A stretch of 60,000 nucleotides of DNA from NCBI RefSeq assembly GCF_001949145.1, contig NW_019091416.1, positions 2,829,390 through 2,889,389 on the forward strand, read 5' to 3'. The translations under genes and the position numbers were made by a program. The DNA is from Acanthaster planci. Its lineage: Eukaryota; Echinodermata; Asteroidea; Valvatida; Acanthasteridae. Under the pieces are notes generated by a model that saw only the letters and a program-made list of their open reading frames with translations, searched no databases and had not been told where the DNA came from. Below, piece after piece: positions 49,007 to 60,000 of the stretch. Positions within the stretch are counted from its first letter, which is position 1. Every line of letters begins with the position of its first letter.

Positions 49007-52000
49007 GTAAGTTTGTAACTACGGACACAAGCATTTGAGAAAAATCGTTCTCCAATAAAGAAGCAAAGATTGCGTCCTGTGACTCAGTTCTTAACTCGGT
49101 AGTCAAAACTTTAAAAGGGGAACATAGTGCAGTGCCACGCTTATTGATGATGGAAGGTCAACACTGCTGCAGTGCCATGTCGCCTTTGAAAATTTCAGAG
49201 AGAATCCAAACAGATTTCAAAGCATTTCTTTCTGAAAACATTCCACTGTCATCCACTTACAGCAAGCGGTCCTTCCCATACACCGTTACTACTTCGTTGT
49301 TGTCAATGCTTCAATCAAATTGTTCATGTACTGTTCATGCTATATCCAGCCATAGGGAATTTGCACTTCATTACCAAGGGCGAGTGTGTGATTCTTGAAT
49401 TCACAGTAACTTTTTTTAATTACAATCTCGAAGAAATACGCAATCAGAAAATCACCAGAGAAGTTGAATCTCTCAAGTTTAGTAATGAATGCAGCTATTC
49501 AGCAGCTATCTTCCCTTCCTTTCGACGTCTCACGTCTTTTTGGGCAAGATTCGTTGCACGATTTCTGTGAGCTCCAACATAATGTTTATTGAAATTCGAA
49601 AGGTAACCATTCCATTGGAAGCGTCTTCTTGGTAAAGAGCCGTGCTATTGTGGTCCATGTTAGAATTAAATGTTGTTTTTATTTAAGATCGAAGCAGGAC
49701 GTGCAAAAGTACCAGCAACCCTGTTCTGAAACACTTGACGTTGCTAAGCTGCATTGTTTAACAGAGCTGTAAAGGTGTAAGCAGGTGGTGTGTGCCACCA
49801 GGAACACCCATAAGCCTTCTGAGTGTTCGAAATCATACCCTTAATTACGCTGATCGTTAATAAAATCACGACAACTGTAAAATAAGAGCTATTAGTGCAC
49901 GAAATCGCAGACGCTCGAGGCCCCCTGTAACGTTTCGCTGTACAGTTGTGTATATTCGAAATGCCGCCCGAAGACCAACACCTGCTCATCTAAAGTATCA
50001 ACGGTGGGAGATAATTCATTGCTACATTAAAGTAAGCAAGCACAGCATAATTCATCGATTTTGCTTTAAATTTTTCATTACAGTTTACTGTCTTCACAGA
50101 ATTGCATTTAGGCCTACAGAGAAAACACAGTTTGCCGATCGGAGTGCCATGCAAAATATCTTTGTCAAGTGTATTTTTTTTTTATATTTTCGGCAACCAT
50201 GTGAATGGGTCGAAGGTCTCTTTCTGTGAGTCTTTGATTATGTTGAAGTTTAGCTTTAGAGGGCTGCAAACTGTCTTTAATTGAATGAGATGCGATATGA
50301 TGCAGAAAAAAAGATTGAAATCTCCTCCAGAGAAAACAGCGATTAATCTATATCACTCAGTCAGCGTACAGTAATTTGTTAATCATCGAGAACTGGCCCT
50401 CCACTGCTTCAAAAAGGTTACTGGAAATCCCCGCCCCCGAGCCAGATATGCAGCAGAAGTTAGGCCTACTAGAGATGTACCCCTGTAATTTGATCAACTC
50501 TCAATCGTGTCTTACGTCTGTGTGCATAATTGTCACAGTGACATAACAGTCATAGTCGGGCACCTCTGATGTGCAACTAGGTGAATACACATCACTAGCC
50601 TTATAGGCACACAGCTGGCTTGTATAGTGAATCGGTCCACGAAATACATATTGCAGAATTCATGACACCAATATGGAATGAAAACTGATTATCAAGCTCC
50701 AGAAAAGCCCTGTCGGATTTGACGCCCAGAATCAAGGCATCCTAGCTGGCAGCTGGAAACATAGATGTCTGTGAGTCTGTGAATGACTGTATCTTTAGCC
50801 TGCGCCTCAATTGATGGCCATGTAATCTTGCAATCCAGTCTTTTCCTAATTTATTAATGCGCACAACTGATAGGTGCAGGTGCGCTAAACTTTCCTCGAA
50901 GTACGGTACAGTGCACCTTGAGCTTTTGGGCGGATGAGGCTGATTCATTATTCCTAAAATTGTGAGACAAGCAAGATAATTCGAGGAAGTGTGACTGAAA
51001 CAGCAATTAAGGAAAGCTAAAGACTGGTATTGCGCTGATGTGCACAAACCAAGCGCATTGTCGCCAAATTCAACTGATAAAACGGCCAGATACCATGCAG
51101 CAGCAGTGGATATGCGTCTTGTGGTGGATATAGGCAGTGATCCTGCACGTTCTACACACGTAATTTCCCCCATCACCGCCTTTCACTTTTCCCCTTCATC
51201 ACAACCCATTTACCAGTGATGGGCTGTCAGTGATGTATCGCTGGTGACTTGTCTCCTCCCCCCCCCCCGCGGGAAAGTCATATAATCAGCCCTTAATCCC
51301 CGGATAACTGTGTGGGCTGATGAATTATTCAAGAAGAAAGCCGTGAAAGATTTATCGTGTTAATGAGAAATTAATCAACAACCGGTGGAGAGGATATATT
51401 CTCCCCAGAGTTTGGTTTGTTCACGCTTCATCCTTTACATCGCCATGAAAGTGCGTCGGATTATTACACAGCGCTCGAGGTTCGTTTACAAATTCCACTC
51501 CAGGTGAGACATTGCTTCGCAAACAGTGAAGTTGCCCCGAACTTGTCTCGAAAATCAATCTGCCAAAAAGTTGTCTCAAATCCTGTTCGTGATCCCATAA
51601 AAAATGATTAAAACGATACAATGAGTTTGCACTCACTCACTAGTGCAAAGCGGACTATTAAAAATGCGCATTATTGACCTGGGGACGATGTCGTTACAGG
51701 AACACAAAGAAAGTACAAAATTGCTGGAACTAAACATAACATAGAACTACTTATTGCCCGTTTATTGGCATGCCTTACCCTTCCAACCGCATGCTTTTGA
51801 AAATATTTATCTGATTTGAGTGCTGTGGATGTTATATCACGTTACGACTCTGGAGGAACACTCCGTCTACTTTCAAGTTCTGCGCCCCTGCCAAACCTGA
51901 TCATTCACGTGCTGAATGGTAGTCCGCTTTCACGAGTCGTTGCGGCTATTGACAACATGCAAAAGTCGGCTTCCAAATAGGGAAATCACTTAGTGTTTCC

Positions 52001-54762
52001 TCATGAAACCTAGGCTTTCCATCTGCGACGACTGCTCAAGTCTGAAGCCATCATGTCAAATGCGAAGCAGATTTCATTGTGTAGGAGTTCAAGATGCTGC
52101 CCTAAATCACCAACACGGGCGAAACAAAGAGCTGTCAGGAAATGGAGCACACTTGAGAAAAGACGACAGGAAACGTATTGAATTTGGTCAACTTTAATGG
52201 CTGACCGTTTTTGCTGAAGTTGAGCCCGCAAAATCAGGTGACCGACGAACCTGTCGGACGATGGCCAGTACTTGTGACGTCGTGTTGAGCCCAACCGAAT
52301 CAATCTGAATCGAACCGAGCCGGCCGACCCGAAAAGAATCCAACCGTGTCTCATTGGATGAACAAAGCGAGTGACCTCAGGCCTGCATAATTCTAATTAT
52401 CTTGTCTCATACAAATTATGCCAGATCTGCTAAAACATCCGTTTTTATGATATGAAGCCTACAATGTGACCAGAGTCGCATGCATTTATCTTTCATGTCA
52501 TTGCCTTTTTGCAACTCCCAAAGGCGCAATGTTTGGACAATATTTGAACAATAATTGGTCATCGAACCTCGACTGTATTACCCTTTCACTTGATGAGATT
52601 CCCAATATGGCTCGTCAAATAAGAGTGTGCCCGGAGCCAAATAAATTAAATCCAAAGGATAAAATGCCAACTAAAAAAGAGGAGCACGCGCGTTGATGGC
52701 GCGGCTTTCATCTCCTAGAGAATAAAAATACTGTTGATTACTGACGGAAAATTATCTCCGTGCAGTTTTGGTGGCAACCTTATTGCATTAGGTAAATTAG
52801 TCAGGCAATATCTGAAAGCAAACCACAGTTGAAAAGGAAAAGTGGTAACTAATTGCTGCGAGCGTTCGAACAAGAGACCGCGCAGTCGTCACAAAGATTT
52901 GAGTGGGCTTGTCGCGGTGGATGCATCGCGTGTCACAAAGAAGTCAGCTGCTCTGGGACGTTTGTATTCCCATATCCCGAGTGCATTTCCTCGGGTCGGA
53001 TAAAGGAAGTCTTCCCAAATGGACGCGCCGTCCATTATCTTGGATCCATCCGTGGCGAGTATTGGGTGAGCGATTGTTGATTTCCGTCGGCTCACTCACT
53101 GCAATTCCCTCATGCTGCGAGGAACTTGAACAGCGCCTGTATCTGGCCGAGGTGATACTCTATAAGAGCTGACGCGGTCAGTGACGCTGCGCAGCGGGAA
53201 AGCTCCTATCGGAGTGGTGGGTAACATACGGCTGCTTTGCAGTGACCCATCCGATGCACTATTCCTGTCTTGGTTTGCTGGAGCAGGGACACCGATGCGA
53301 AAATCCTATATACAGTACAGGCCAAATTATACCACTTAATCACCCCAGGACTGCAATGCCTCCCGAGACTAATTGTGGAAGCGCACACAGAAATTCGAAC
53401 CTTTATGCAACTTTTTGAGGAGCATTTAGTATAAAGTTCTGCCGGAAAAACATTCACCTCTCAAAAGTTCAGCTCTCTTGTGCTGCTCGGAAATTTGATT
53501 CAGTGCGTTAAATTGTGAAATGCACCATCAAAGTAGACAGTGAATTAGTTGCGCATATTAACACATGAATTCCTGACGGAAACCTTCAAGGCAGGCTATG
53601 CTCGAAACAGTTACAAGATTAAAGGTCTTGTTTCATATCGTTGGAAACAGTGGCTCTGAGAACGTATGCCTCAATTTATTTCGTATTCATTAAATAATCT
53701 ACTTTGATTCTCCAAGGAATAGCGAGTATAATCCAGGCGCGTGCGCCGAGCACAGCCAGGATGAGCCTTCCATCTAAAATCGCTACAAACTAGGTGATTA
53801 CTGTTGAAATTACAAGCCGATAAACGCAGTGCGTCGTCTCCGTATCATCCGTTCGCCTGGAGCTCACCGTAGTGCACGATTGTTCAATAACGTGCGTGCT
53901 TGCAAAATTAATGTTGAGCGACGCCAAGTCGTGGTGGCCTGTCGGGCTCCTTGGTCAGAACTGGCAGCAATGCCATTAACTATGAAATAGTGGTCATCTT
54001 GACGGCCTTCTTTGTATTAGGTAGACGCTTTCTGACTGGACCCATTCCGTAGTTAAAATGTGAATGGCCGCGTTATTAATCCCCATTGCCAACGCGAAAT
54101 TCTATTTCGTGACCCAAGTTAGAACCAATAACAACTGCCCATACGAAGTCCATTCGTCATGGATAAGGATGTACAGACGGTTGTAAAAGTCCCAAACATT
54201 CCAAATATGTCATTGCTATAGCTGGTAAGACAACCTCAAGGATCTTCAAATTCCAGTTGCCCAAATCCCTGCCTTCTTCCGAAGTAAAACAATTTTTATT
54301 CCCTTGAGAAGTTTTTGTTTCGGTAACACTCACCAGAAACCCAGATTACATGTATTGCACCCTTTGCCGCGCCCTGGTTTAGAAAGTCCCCCTTCTTACA
54401 AGAATGTCGTTGCAAAGTCCTCGATTTATGGGCTGTAAAAATGTGATTCTGTTTTTTATGGCATGACATAATTGAAGTTCACCGACGCACTAAATCACGC
54501 CATTCTTGGTATAGTACTTTTTCTACCCCGGCACAAGCCCCAAAGGTATACTTCATGGACAGATATCTAAGGCAATTATCCCTTGTACAATTCCCGTCAA
54601 ATTTCCTCTTTCCGTCGCAAATGGTCTGCCGTTGGCTTGTCTGTTAGAGGGTTTCAAACCATGTAGTCTGGCCCCACGAGGTCGTGGACTTGGGCTGAAA
54701 GGAAATGACGACGTACCGAGTCGGAAAGAGAGAGATGTTCCATTCGTAAATGCCCAATTTAC
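49007..54762. other. Downstream intron(s) and gene-poor stretch
   Basis: Should contain, or lead to, the next exon of the peptide gene. The only phase-0 candidate noted is after GTCGTTACAG at 51702 (EHKESTKLLELNIT then stop), which is too short to call. C-run at 51258-51269. No other gene recognised. Confidence 0.3.
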
Positions 54763-54811
54763 ACACACGCGCGCGTGCGCGATAAGGTAATATATTGCGC
54801 GGTATATTACT
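54763..54811. repeat. Alternating CA/CG tract with adjoining AT palindrome
   Basis: ACACACGCGCGCGTGCGCG is an alternating purine-pyrimidine run of the type that can form Z-DNA. Directly after it comes GTAATATA..TATATTAC around a GCGC centre. Confidence 0.6.
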
Positions 54812-57800
54812 TATTACACATGAAAGGAAACCTCGTCCGGTAACTATTTTAATAACATTCCACGACAACAATGACGTAGCAGCTAGACCACGACGTCAAT
54901 CCCAACGAGAACATTGATTGTGCCAGAGCGCTCTGTCTCAGCGCGGTTTGTCGCCTCTGAATTTGAACGACCATTTCGAAAAGCCACTGTGTTCTACATT
55001 ACTGTGACCTCGCAGAATTCCGTTACCGCGCGCATGAGATAAATCGGTAAGGTGAAACCGGAAGCATTCACCGTACAAATTACTGAGACTCAAAAGAATG
55101 GGTCCGCTCACTGCTGTCAAGCAACTAATGTGCTGCACGAAACTGCCTTATGAACCCCTTTTCACGACAATTACCATCAAGTGTACCAATATTAGACAGT
55201 ATTATTAGTTTCGGCAAACAGAAAACCCGATCGCGTATCACGTGTCTTTTTTTCGCTGATGACGTCATCACTTCAGGTTGTCTTATTATATGTAATGCGG
55301 AGAAGTTCCCCGGGCGGCGACGTATGGAAGCAACTTAGTACGGAATTGGGTTTGGTTTCGTACCAATTTTCATTCCTAAAAACAAAACTTCTTATTTTTA
55401 TGACACTTGATGTATCGTTGGTTTGGATAGCAATTAATGTTTTGGAGTTAAATTTGGGGTGAATAAATTTAATTTTTGAAGAAATCAGTGCCACCGGTGT
55501 AGTTACGGTGCTACGGTGCTGCGTGCATCATCACGTATGGACGTGTGAGTCATGCCGAAACTATATTTTTGAAACCTTATACGTACCAGTGTACTGTACG
55601 TGCTGTGTCATGCGGATAAGTGTACGGAAACGAACAAATTAACTTGGATGCCGAAACTTAACTGTCGATTTAAGTGAATATGACTTGATTGCATTGGGCT
55701 GCAGTAATCGTATCGACGGGGAGTTTGCACAGTTTAAAGCCGATTTTGACTGATCAGCCTAGCCTACCCGTTTGGGTGTCATCTAATCCAGTCATGAAAA
55801 GTCAGGAAACAGGGCAGTGGAATCATTGCAGTCAAACTGCTCGGAAATTAAATGGGAGATACTCATAAATCGGATCAAGCCACTCTCTGTTTTACGATGC
55901 ATTCGTCGACGACAAACTTATTATATGCTGGCCATGATGATGAAAATTTCAAGTCACTTGCGGATCTGATTGAATTGGATGTCCAAAATCGTTACTAAGT
56001 TAAGTTGATTTACTTGTAGCCTGTCTAAACATCTCTCAACCATTCTTTTCGCTACTGGTTCTCATTTTTGTATCTTGAATGAAGCCTAAAAGACCCTCGG
56101 CCATCCTTATTCCAACATACTGTCACGATACGGGTAAACTTGCGTTTGGGAATTGATTTAAAACGTGCGCTAGCAGTGGCTTCGGACCATATGGTCTGGA
56201 AACATATACAACAGTGGATCTGCATTTATCATCTGGCTGCTTTGAGATGACTTATGCATGAATCCGTGACATTCAGGTCATTCTTTGCCCAGTCCGAGAC
56301 GCGCTTAAGTCCTTAATTAAACTTTAAAGAGACACCGGTGACCATTCTGGTGTGGCCCCGCTCCGCCTCATATCAGCCACTCTGCTTTTACCCACGTGTT
56401 TTTCTTCAAACACACCGATATTATTACTGGACGCCCAATGAGCGGCCGTATGACTGCAGGGTTCGGCCTGATAGTCTCTCCCTCGGGCTTGCTGTCTCTT
56501 TTCCAGTCAACTGTCGGGTCATTCAGTGAGTCTGACGACAATCAGGAACGTGACCGGGGTATTTTGATTTCATTTCCATCGTTAATATTTTCTGATTGTC
56601 TTTCCGAGGACGTTTGGTCCAGGGACGATTTTGCCACTTTCCAGTACGGTCCTGTGAGAACGAGAGGTTCCATTTTTCAAAGAGCTCAACTTCCCCCCGA
56701 CGGATTTTCTGTAATCGAATATTAATAATATTTATTTATCAAATGTTAGCTCCCAAACCCTATGACGACCACACGAAATAAAAGCAAGGATGTTGGCACT
56801 GTGAATAAGGCTTTTAAATTGTTTTCTCTTCCAACATCATGTTGAATAATCCTGGCGCTGAATTTACTTTTGAATTTGCGCCCGACACCAAAAGCTGGAT
56901 AGCCCGCTGCTCTCACCTCTAAAACTATAACTTCGTCTAGTCTCCTTTCTACAGATTTTTAGGAATCCTTGATTTCAATTCAAGAAAGCCTTAATAATAA
57001 TTAATGATAAATGGACGAATGTGTGACATAACGTGTTGAAGAATTCACCACCTTGAAATGAAATAAGGCTGCAACTTTTCTTTCGCGCCTTAACTGCGTA
57101 GATTGCAATGCCATTCCTTAGAACCTTCAAAGTGGCAGAATCGTGTCAGTGCTGTTTCACTTTCAACTCAGCCGTACAAGCAAAGTACCCGTAAGGCTCT
57201 GCGCAGGTTTGTATTTGCTTGGTAAAATCAAGTCGCCTATTAATAGATGCTACACCACTGCTTTCCGAAAAGTTGTCACTTTCTCCTCTAAATCTGACGA
57301 CGTGACTCCAGACACTAGAATGGGACCTCTGTCCAAGATGCCATCAGGTTCACCGTACTCTACCTCTGTGCGAAGCAGACCGTACCGAGGAACCGTGTCT
57401 TGTCCTGCTCTCCGTCACAACCAGCGGGGCCACAAACAACCCCATTGCAAGGCCATGCCAGACCCATCCTCAACTCGTTCCAGGGCCCGTGCAATGAAAA
57501 TATTGGCCACTGGCCACAAATCAAACGGCCATGTAGACGGTACGTGGTTATCAAATCAGGCCCGTAATAGGCAAGTCACGTTTTTTGTACCGCGACTGCA
57601 GGTAACACAAAAGCTACAAGTAAAAACAAACAATGACGGACCCATATCGAACAACCTCCGGCCAAAACTGTCCGTTGTTTGCGTTCGGCTTACACAGAAA
57701 CGGTCACACTATCAAGGAAACTGGTATTCCATCAGATGACGTGGATAACCTTTCCGTTTGTCTTGAACTATGTTTCTTTGTTCAGGCGACATAAGTACCC

Positions 57801-58221
57801 ACCAAACATTGTGACTGGCTTCGCAACTCTAGCACTGCAGGAATATGTGCCCAAGCAATGACGAGCCAACATCATAAAACTTTCCACATGTCACCACCTG
57901 TTACAGCAGGCGCCAAAATTGCCAGTTGGTCGAGTCTTTACTGACGCTCTGCGATGTATAATGGAAAAGAATGATCACCGCTGCTCAATCATCCCTGACG
58001 TTTCTAGGATCACGGAAAAAGTTTCTGTCAGAAAACTATCGACCACCAAGAAGGCCTGTCAACTTCAGCATTGTCAAAATATGTCACATTGTATCGAAAA
58101 TGTATCACATCCTATTTAGGAACCATTTTAGGCATCCCATACTTCCCTTTATACTGGAACTTTCAATGGATACTTGCCATCGACATCACAGCGTTATCTA
58201 ACAATAATCGGGAACAATACG
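54812..58221. other. Gene-poor stretch with unsupported open frames
   Basis: Holds the longest gap-free open frame of the window (57143-57739, 198 codons), whose composition does not suggest a protein family. A good acceptor (TTTCTTTGTTCAG at 57784) is followed by 24 protein-like codons to a stop at 57859-57861, but partners were not found. Confidence 0.3.
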
Positions 58222-58377
58222 ATATTATTGAATACCTCATTAAAAGAAAGGCCCAACTCCACCATTGGGCCAAGGAGAGTTAATTGATTTCCTTTGCAAC
58301 TCCTTTCTTTTGAACTCACAACAGGTTTTGTTGGAGTTGGGCCCTTTTTTCAATTAGGTATTCACTTATCAAATAAT
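58222..58377. repeat. Foldback with conserved arm words
   Basis: ATTATTGAATACCT..TT and GGCCCAACTCCA on the left (58222-58261) are matched in reverse complement on the right (58331-58377). Both arms translate to similar words (EYLIKRKAQL and EYLIEKRAQL), which follows from the DNA similarity and does not by itself show coding. Confidence 0.6.
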
Positions 58378-58571
58378 AGATAAAAGATGAGGACGCTTTA
58401 TCGTTAACCTCTACGTCAAGGAAAGTACGCACACTGCAGTTAGTTCGAGATAGCCACTGTCGATCGTCAGTAATCCTTGCCGGAGTGTTACTTAAAAACT
58501 TCGTCGGGGACGTTCCAAGCACTCTTGAATGCAGTGCATGAGCAACATTCACACCAGCCAAATATGAAAAA

Positions 58572-58678
58572 TGATAAAGGTCCCTGGGGGTACTGTTGCC
58601 GCGAACGGTGTTTTTAAATGGATGCGTTTGACGCGGTCGTATCACCATCGGGGTCTTCCCCCAGGGAACGACTTATCA
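58572..58678. repeat. Short inverted repeat
   Basis: TGATAAAGGTCCCTGGGGG (58572-58590) pairs with CCCCCAGGGAACGACTTATC (58658-58677) around a ~67-base loop. Confidence 0.6.
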
Positions 58679-58766
58679 TCCACTCTCACCGCTGGCACTT
58701 ACAGCGGAAGTGAGGTACTGCAAGGGAGCCCCGGCCCAACGCGCGAAGTGTTGGACCCCTTCAATT

Positions 58767-58786
58767 AGTGTGTGTGTGTGTGTGTG
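58767..58786. repeat. (GT)n microsatellite
   Basis: About ten GT units followed by GTCCGGACC. Confidence 0.95.
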
Positions 58787-59477
58787 GTCCGGACCCGGGG
58801 GAAAATTGTGCCGAAAAGATGTTTCGCATGTTTGGATATTGTGACAAAGTACGCAGTGTGCCCGTGGCGCCGCGGCGGTAGAAAGGCTCGTGAATATTTG
58901 AAAAACTGATGGCGGCACATGCATCATGCTCGTCATTCGTTTCGTAATCGCCGTTTAGAATAACCGTGTCACATTCCTTATTAAGTAACTGAATGTGGCA
59001 GGTGTACTTACTTTGGTGATCAATATTGGTTGTCATTACGGTCCATAAAACGACTCACATGAGACTTTCTGCCTTGAGAATATCGGAGAAAAACAGTGTC
59101 CTAGTAGGTCCCGTAGGTTCCCGTCACGTTCTCGGCACGAGGCGGGCACCAGCGACCTGTAAAACCGGTGGCCAATGCACGTATATTCACTCCCATGCCC
59201 TTGTGCACCACTTTGTTAGAGTTAGCGCATGCGCATTCGATCACGGTCAAGTCGAGGCAGACGACGTCGAACATCGTTTCGACACTTCTTTCCACGAATG
59301 GAGACCACAATTTATTTTTAACAAAACACAAACAAATGAAGTTCAGGGAGATAACCTGATAACTAAAAATTGATCAGACAACAGTAAACCACCGTATTTT
59401 ATGAACCCATATGTACAAAATTAGAAACAAATTCTGAAAAAGTGATTAAAAACACGATCAGATTTCATCCCATTTCA

Positions 59478-59483
59478 TTTATT
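59478..59483 (-). terminator. Candidate poly(A) signal AATAAA (right-edge gene)
   Basis: Minus-strand AATAAA ~445 bases after the stop at 59928, followed within ~25 bases by GATCGTGTTTTTAATC, a T/GT-rich downstream element. The intervening AT-rich sequence would be the 3' UTR. Confidence 0.35.
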
Positions 59484-59927
59484 ATTTTTCAGAAAAAGCA
59501 CACATACAATCAAAAAACAGTAGATAAGACAGGACATGGCAACAGCACCCCTGAGGGACTGCTAAAAGGGCGAACTAAATCACTATCAAGTGGCTCTCCC
59601 AAATGCTGAAACCAAGCAAATAGAGAAAAAACACCCCCCCCCAAAAAAAACCTCCACTGATTACAAAAACACAAACATACACAACATTAAACAAATATGC
59701 ATACATGCAGTAATTAACATATACTCCAAAAAATAAAAAATACAGATAAAATCATCCACAATCATGTATAATTAAAATATTAGACAAAAACACTGTTTAA
59801 ATAGATTTAAAAAACAACTATGACGGTCGAATCATAAAATTCGTGTCGTTTGGGAGGGCAGTGATCTTACTCATTTTCCTGATCGCATGAATTGATAAAA
59901 GGTGAAGAATGGGTCTGAATCATTACA

Positions 59928-60000
59928 TCAAATTTCCTTGACTTTCTCCCAAATTTTATTCGTACACGCTTCATTTAATTGTCTGTGTTTACCGATCAGT
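59928..60000 (-). CDS. Possible C-terminal end of a gene entering from the right edge
   Basis: From 59999 down, one frame reads LIGKHRQLNEACTNKIWEKV then KEI and TGA (59930-59928). This charged, helix-like composition is unlike the surrounding random frames. The rest of the gene, if real, lies beyond the window. The frame is only 23 codons, so chance is possible; the poly(A) signal at 59483-59478 is the supporting context. Family not recognised. Confidence 0.35.
   Translation of the reverse strand, partial: LIGKHRQLNEACTNKIWEKVKEI

Noticed and set aside
50742-51176. 144-codon minus-strand open frame
   Set aside because: No domain, signal peptide or splice support; length is possible by chance in 60 kb.
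56396-56725. 109-codon plus-strand open frame
   Set aside because: Somewhat protein-like but no splice sites, domain or neighbours to support it.
57143-57739. 198-codon plus-strand open frame, the longest without gaps
   Set aside because: Mixed basic composition, no recognisable domain, no consistent acceptor/donor pair, and the opposite strand is similarly open in part.
57785-57861. Possible terminal exon after a strong acceptor (RHKYPPNIVTGFATLALQEY... then stop)
   Set aside because: Protein-like, but only 24 codons, no matching upstream exon and no nearby poly(A) signal were found.
1-60000. CRISPR array or bacterial operon
   Set aside because: The repeats are foldbacks, simple repeats or a minisatellite without spacers, and the genes have spliceosomal introns.

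Overview
This is a eukaryotic, animal-type genomic window. It is AT-leaning, gene-poor and intron-rich, with two assembly gaps (18819-19307 and 37882-38087). The best-supported gene has small exons, GT..AG introns, a signal peptide, an Ly6/uPAR domain and a GPI-type tail, so bacteria are excluded. The many short foldback (MITE-like) elements and the gene style suggest a marine invertebrate, possibly an echinoderm or another invertebrate deuterostome. That placement is an inference from general character, not from a marker gene.

Main gene (plus strand, 13224-24539): nine coding exons, missed by simple ORF finding because most are 30-123 bases, can be joined into one 316-residue protein. It has a signal peptide, a Ser/Thr/Pro/Gly-rich mucin-like stalk of about 160 residues, one cysteine-rich Ly6/uPAR (three-finger) domain and a C-terminal hydrophobic GPI-anchor signal. 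The five stalk exons 2-6 all have class 1-1 intron phases, so any of them can be skipped or duplicated without shifting the frame. About 1.6 kb carrying stalk exon 4 was tandemly duplicated (15288-16916 and 17099-18506), and the second copy of the exon has decayed.

Second gene (plus strand, 48746-49006): a GC-rich first coding exon with a strong signal peptide and a Lys-Arg ... Gly-Arg-Lys layout typical of an amidated peptide precursor, ending at a clean splice donor. Its downstream exons were not found. A small foldback element carrying a full CRE site (TGACGTCA) ends about 110 bases before its ATG.

Two weaker minus-strand 3' ends were found by reading frames rather than ORF length: 45233-45497 (protein-like but frame-shifted, with a poly(A) signal at 44969) and 59928-60000 (the end of a gene entering from the right edge, poly(A) signal at 59478).

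The rest is intergenic or intronic sequence full of non-autonomous repeats. These include four copies of a ~176-bp palindromic element whose arms carry CCAAT and E2F-like motifs, two copies of a CRE-bearing foldback, a 1.07-kb element with TA target duplication, several single foldbacks, an ~850-bp minisatellite with a small inverted block, and simple repeats. No transposase or reverse transcriptase reading frame, no rRNA gene, no convincing tRNA gene and no CRISPR array was seen.
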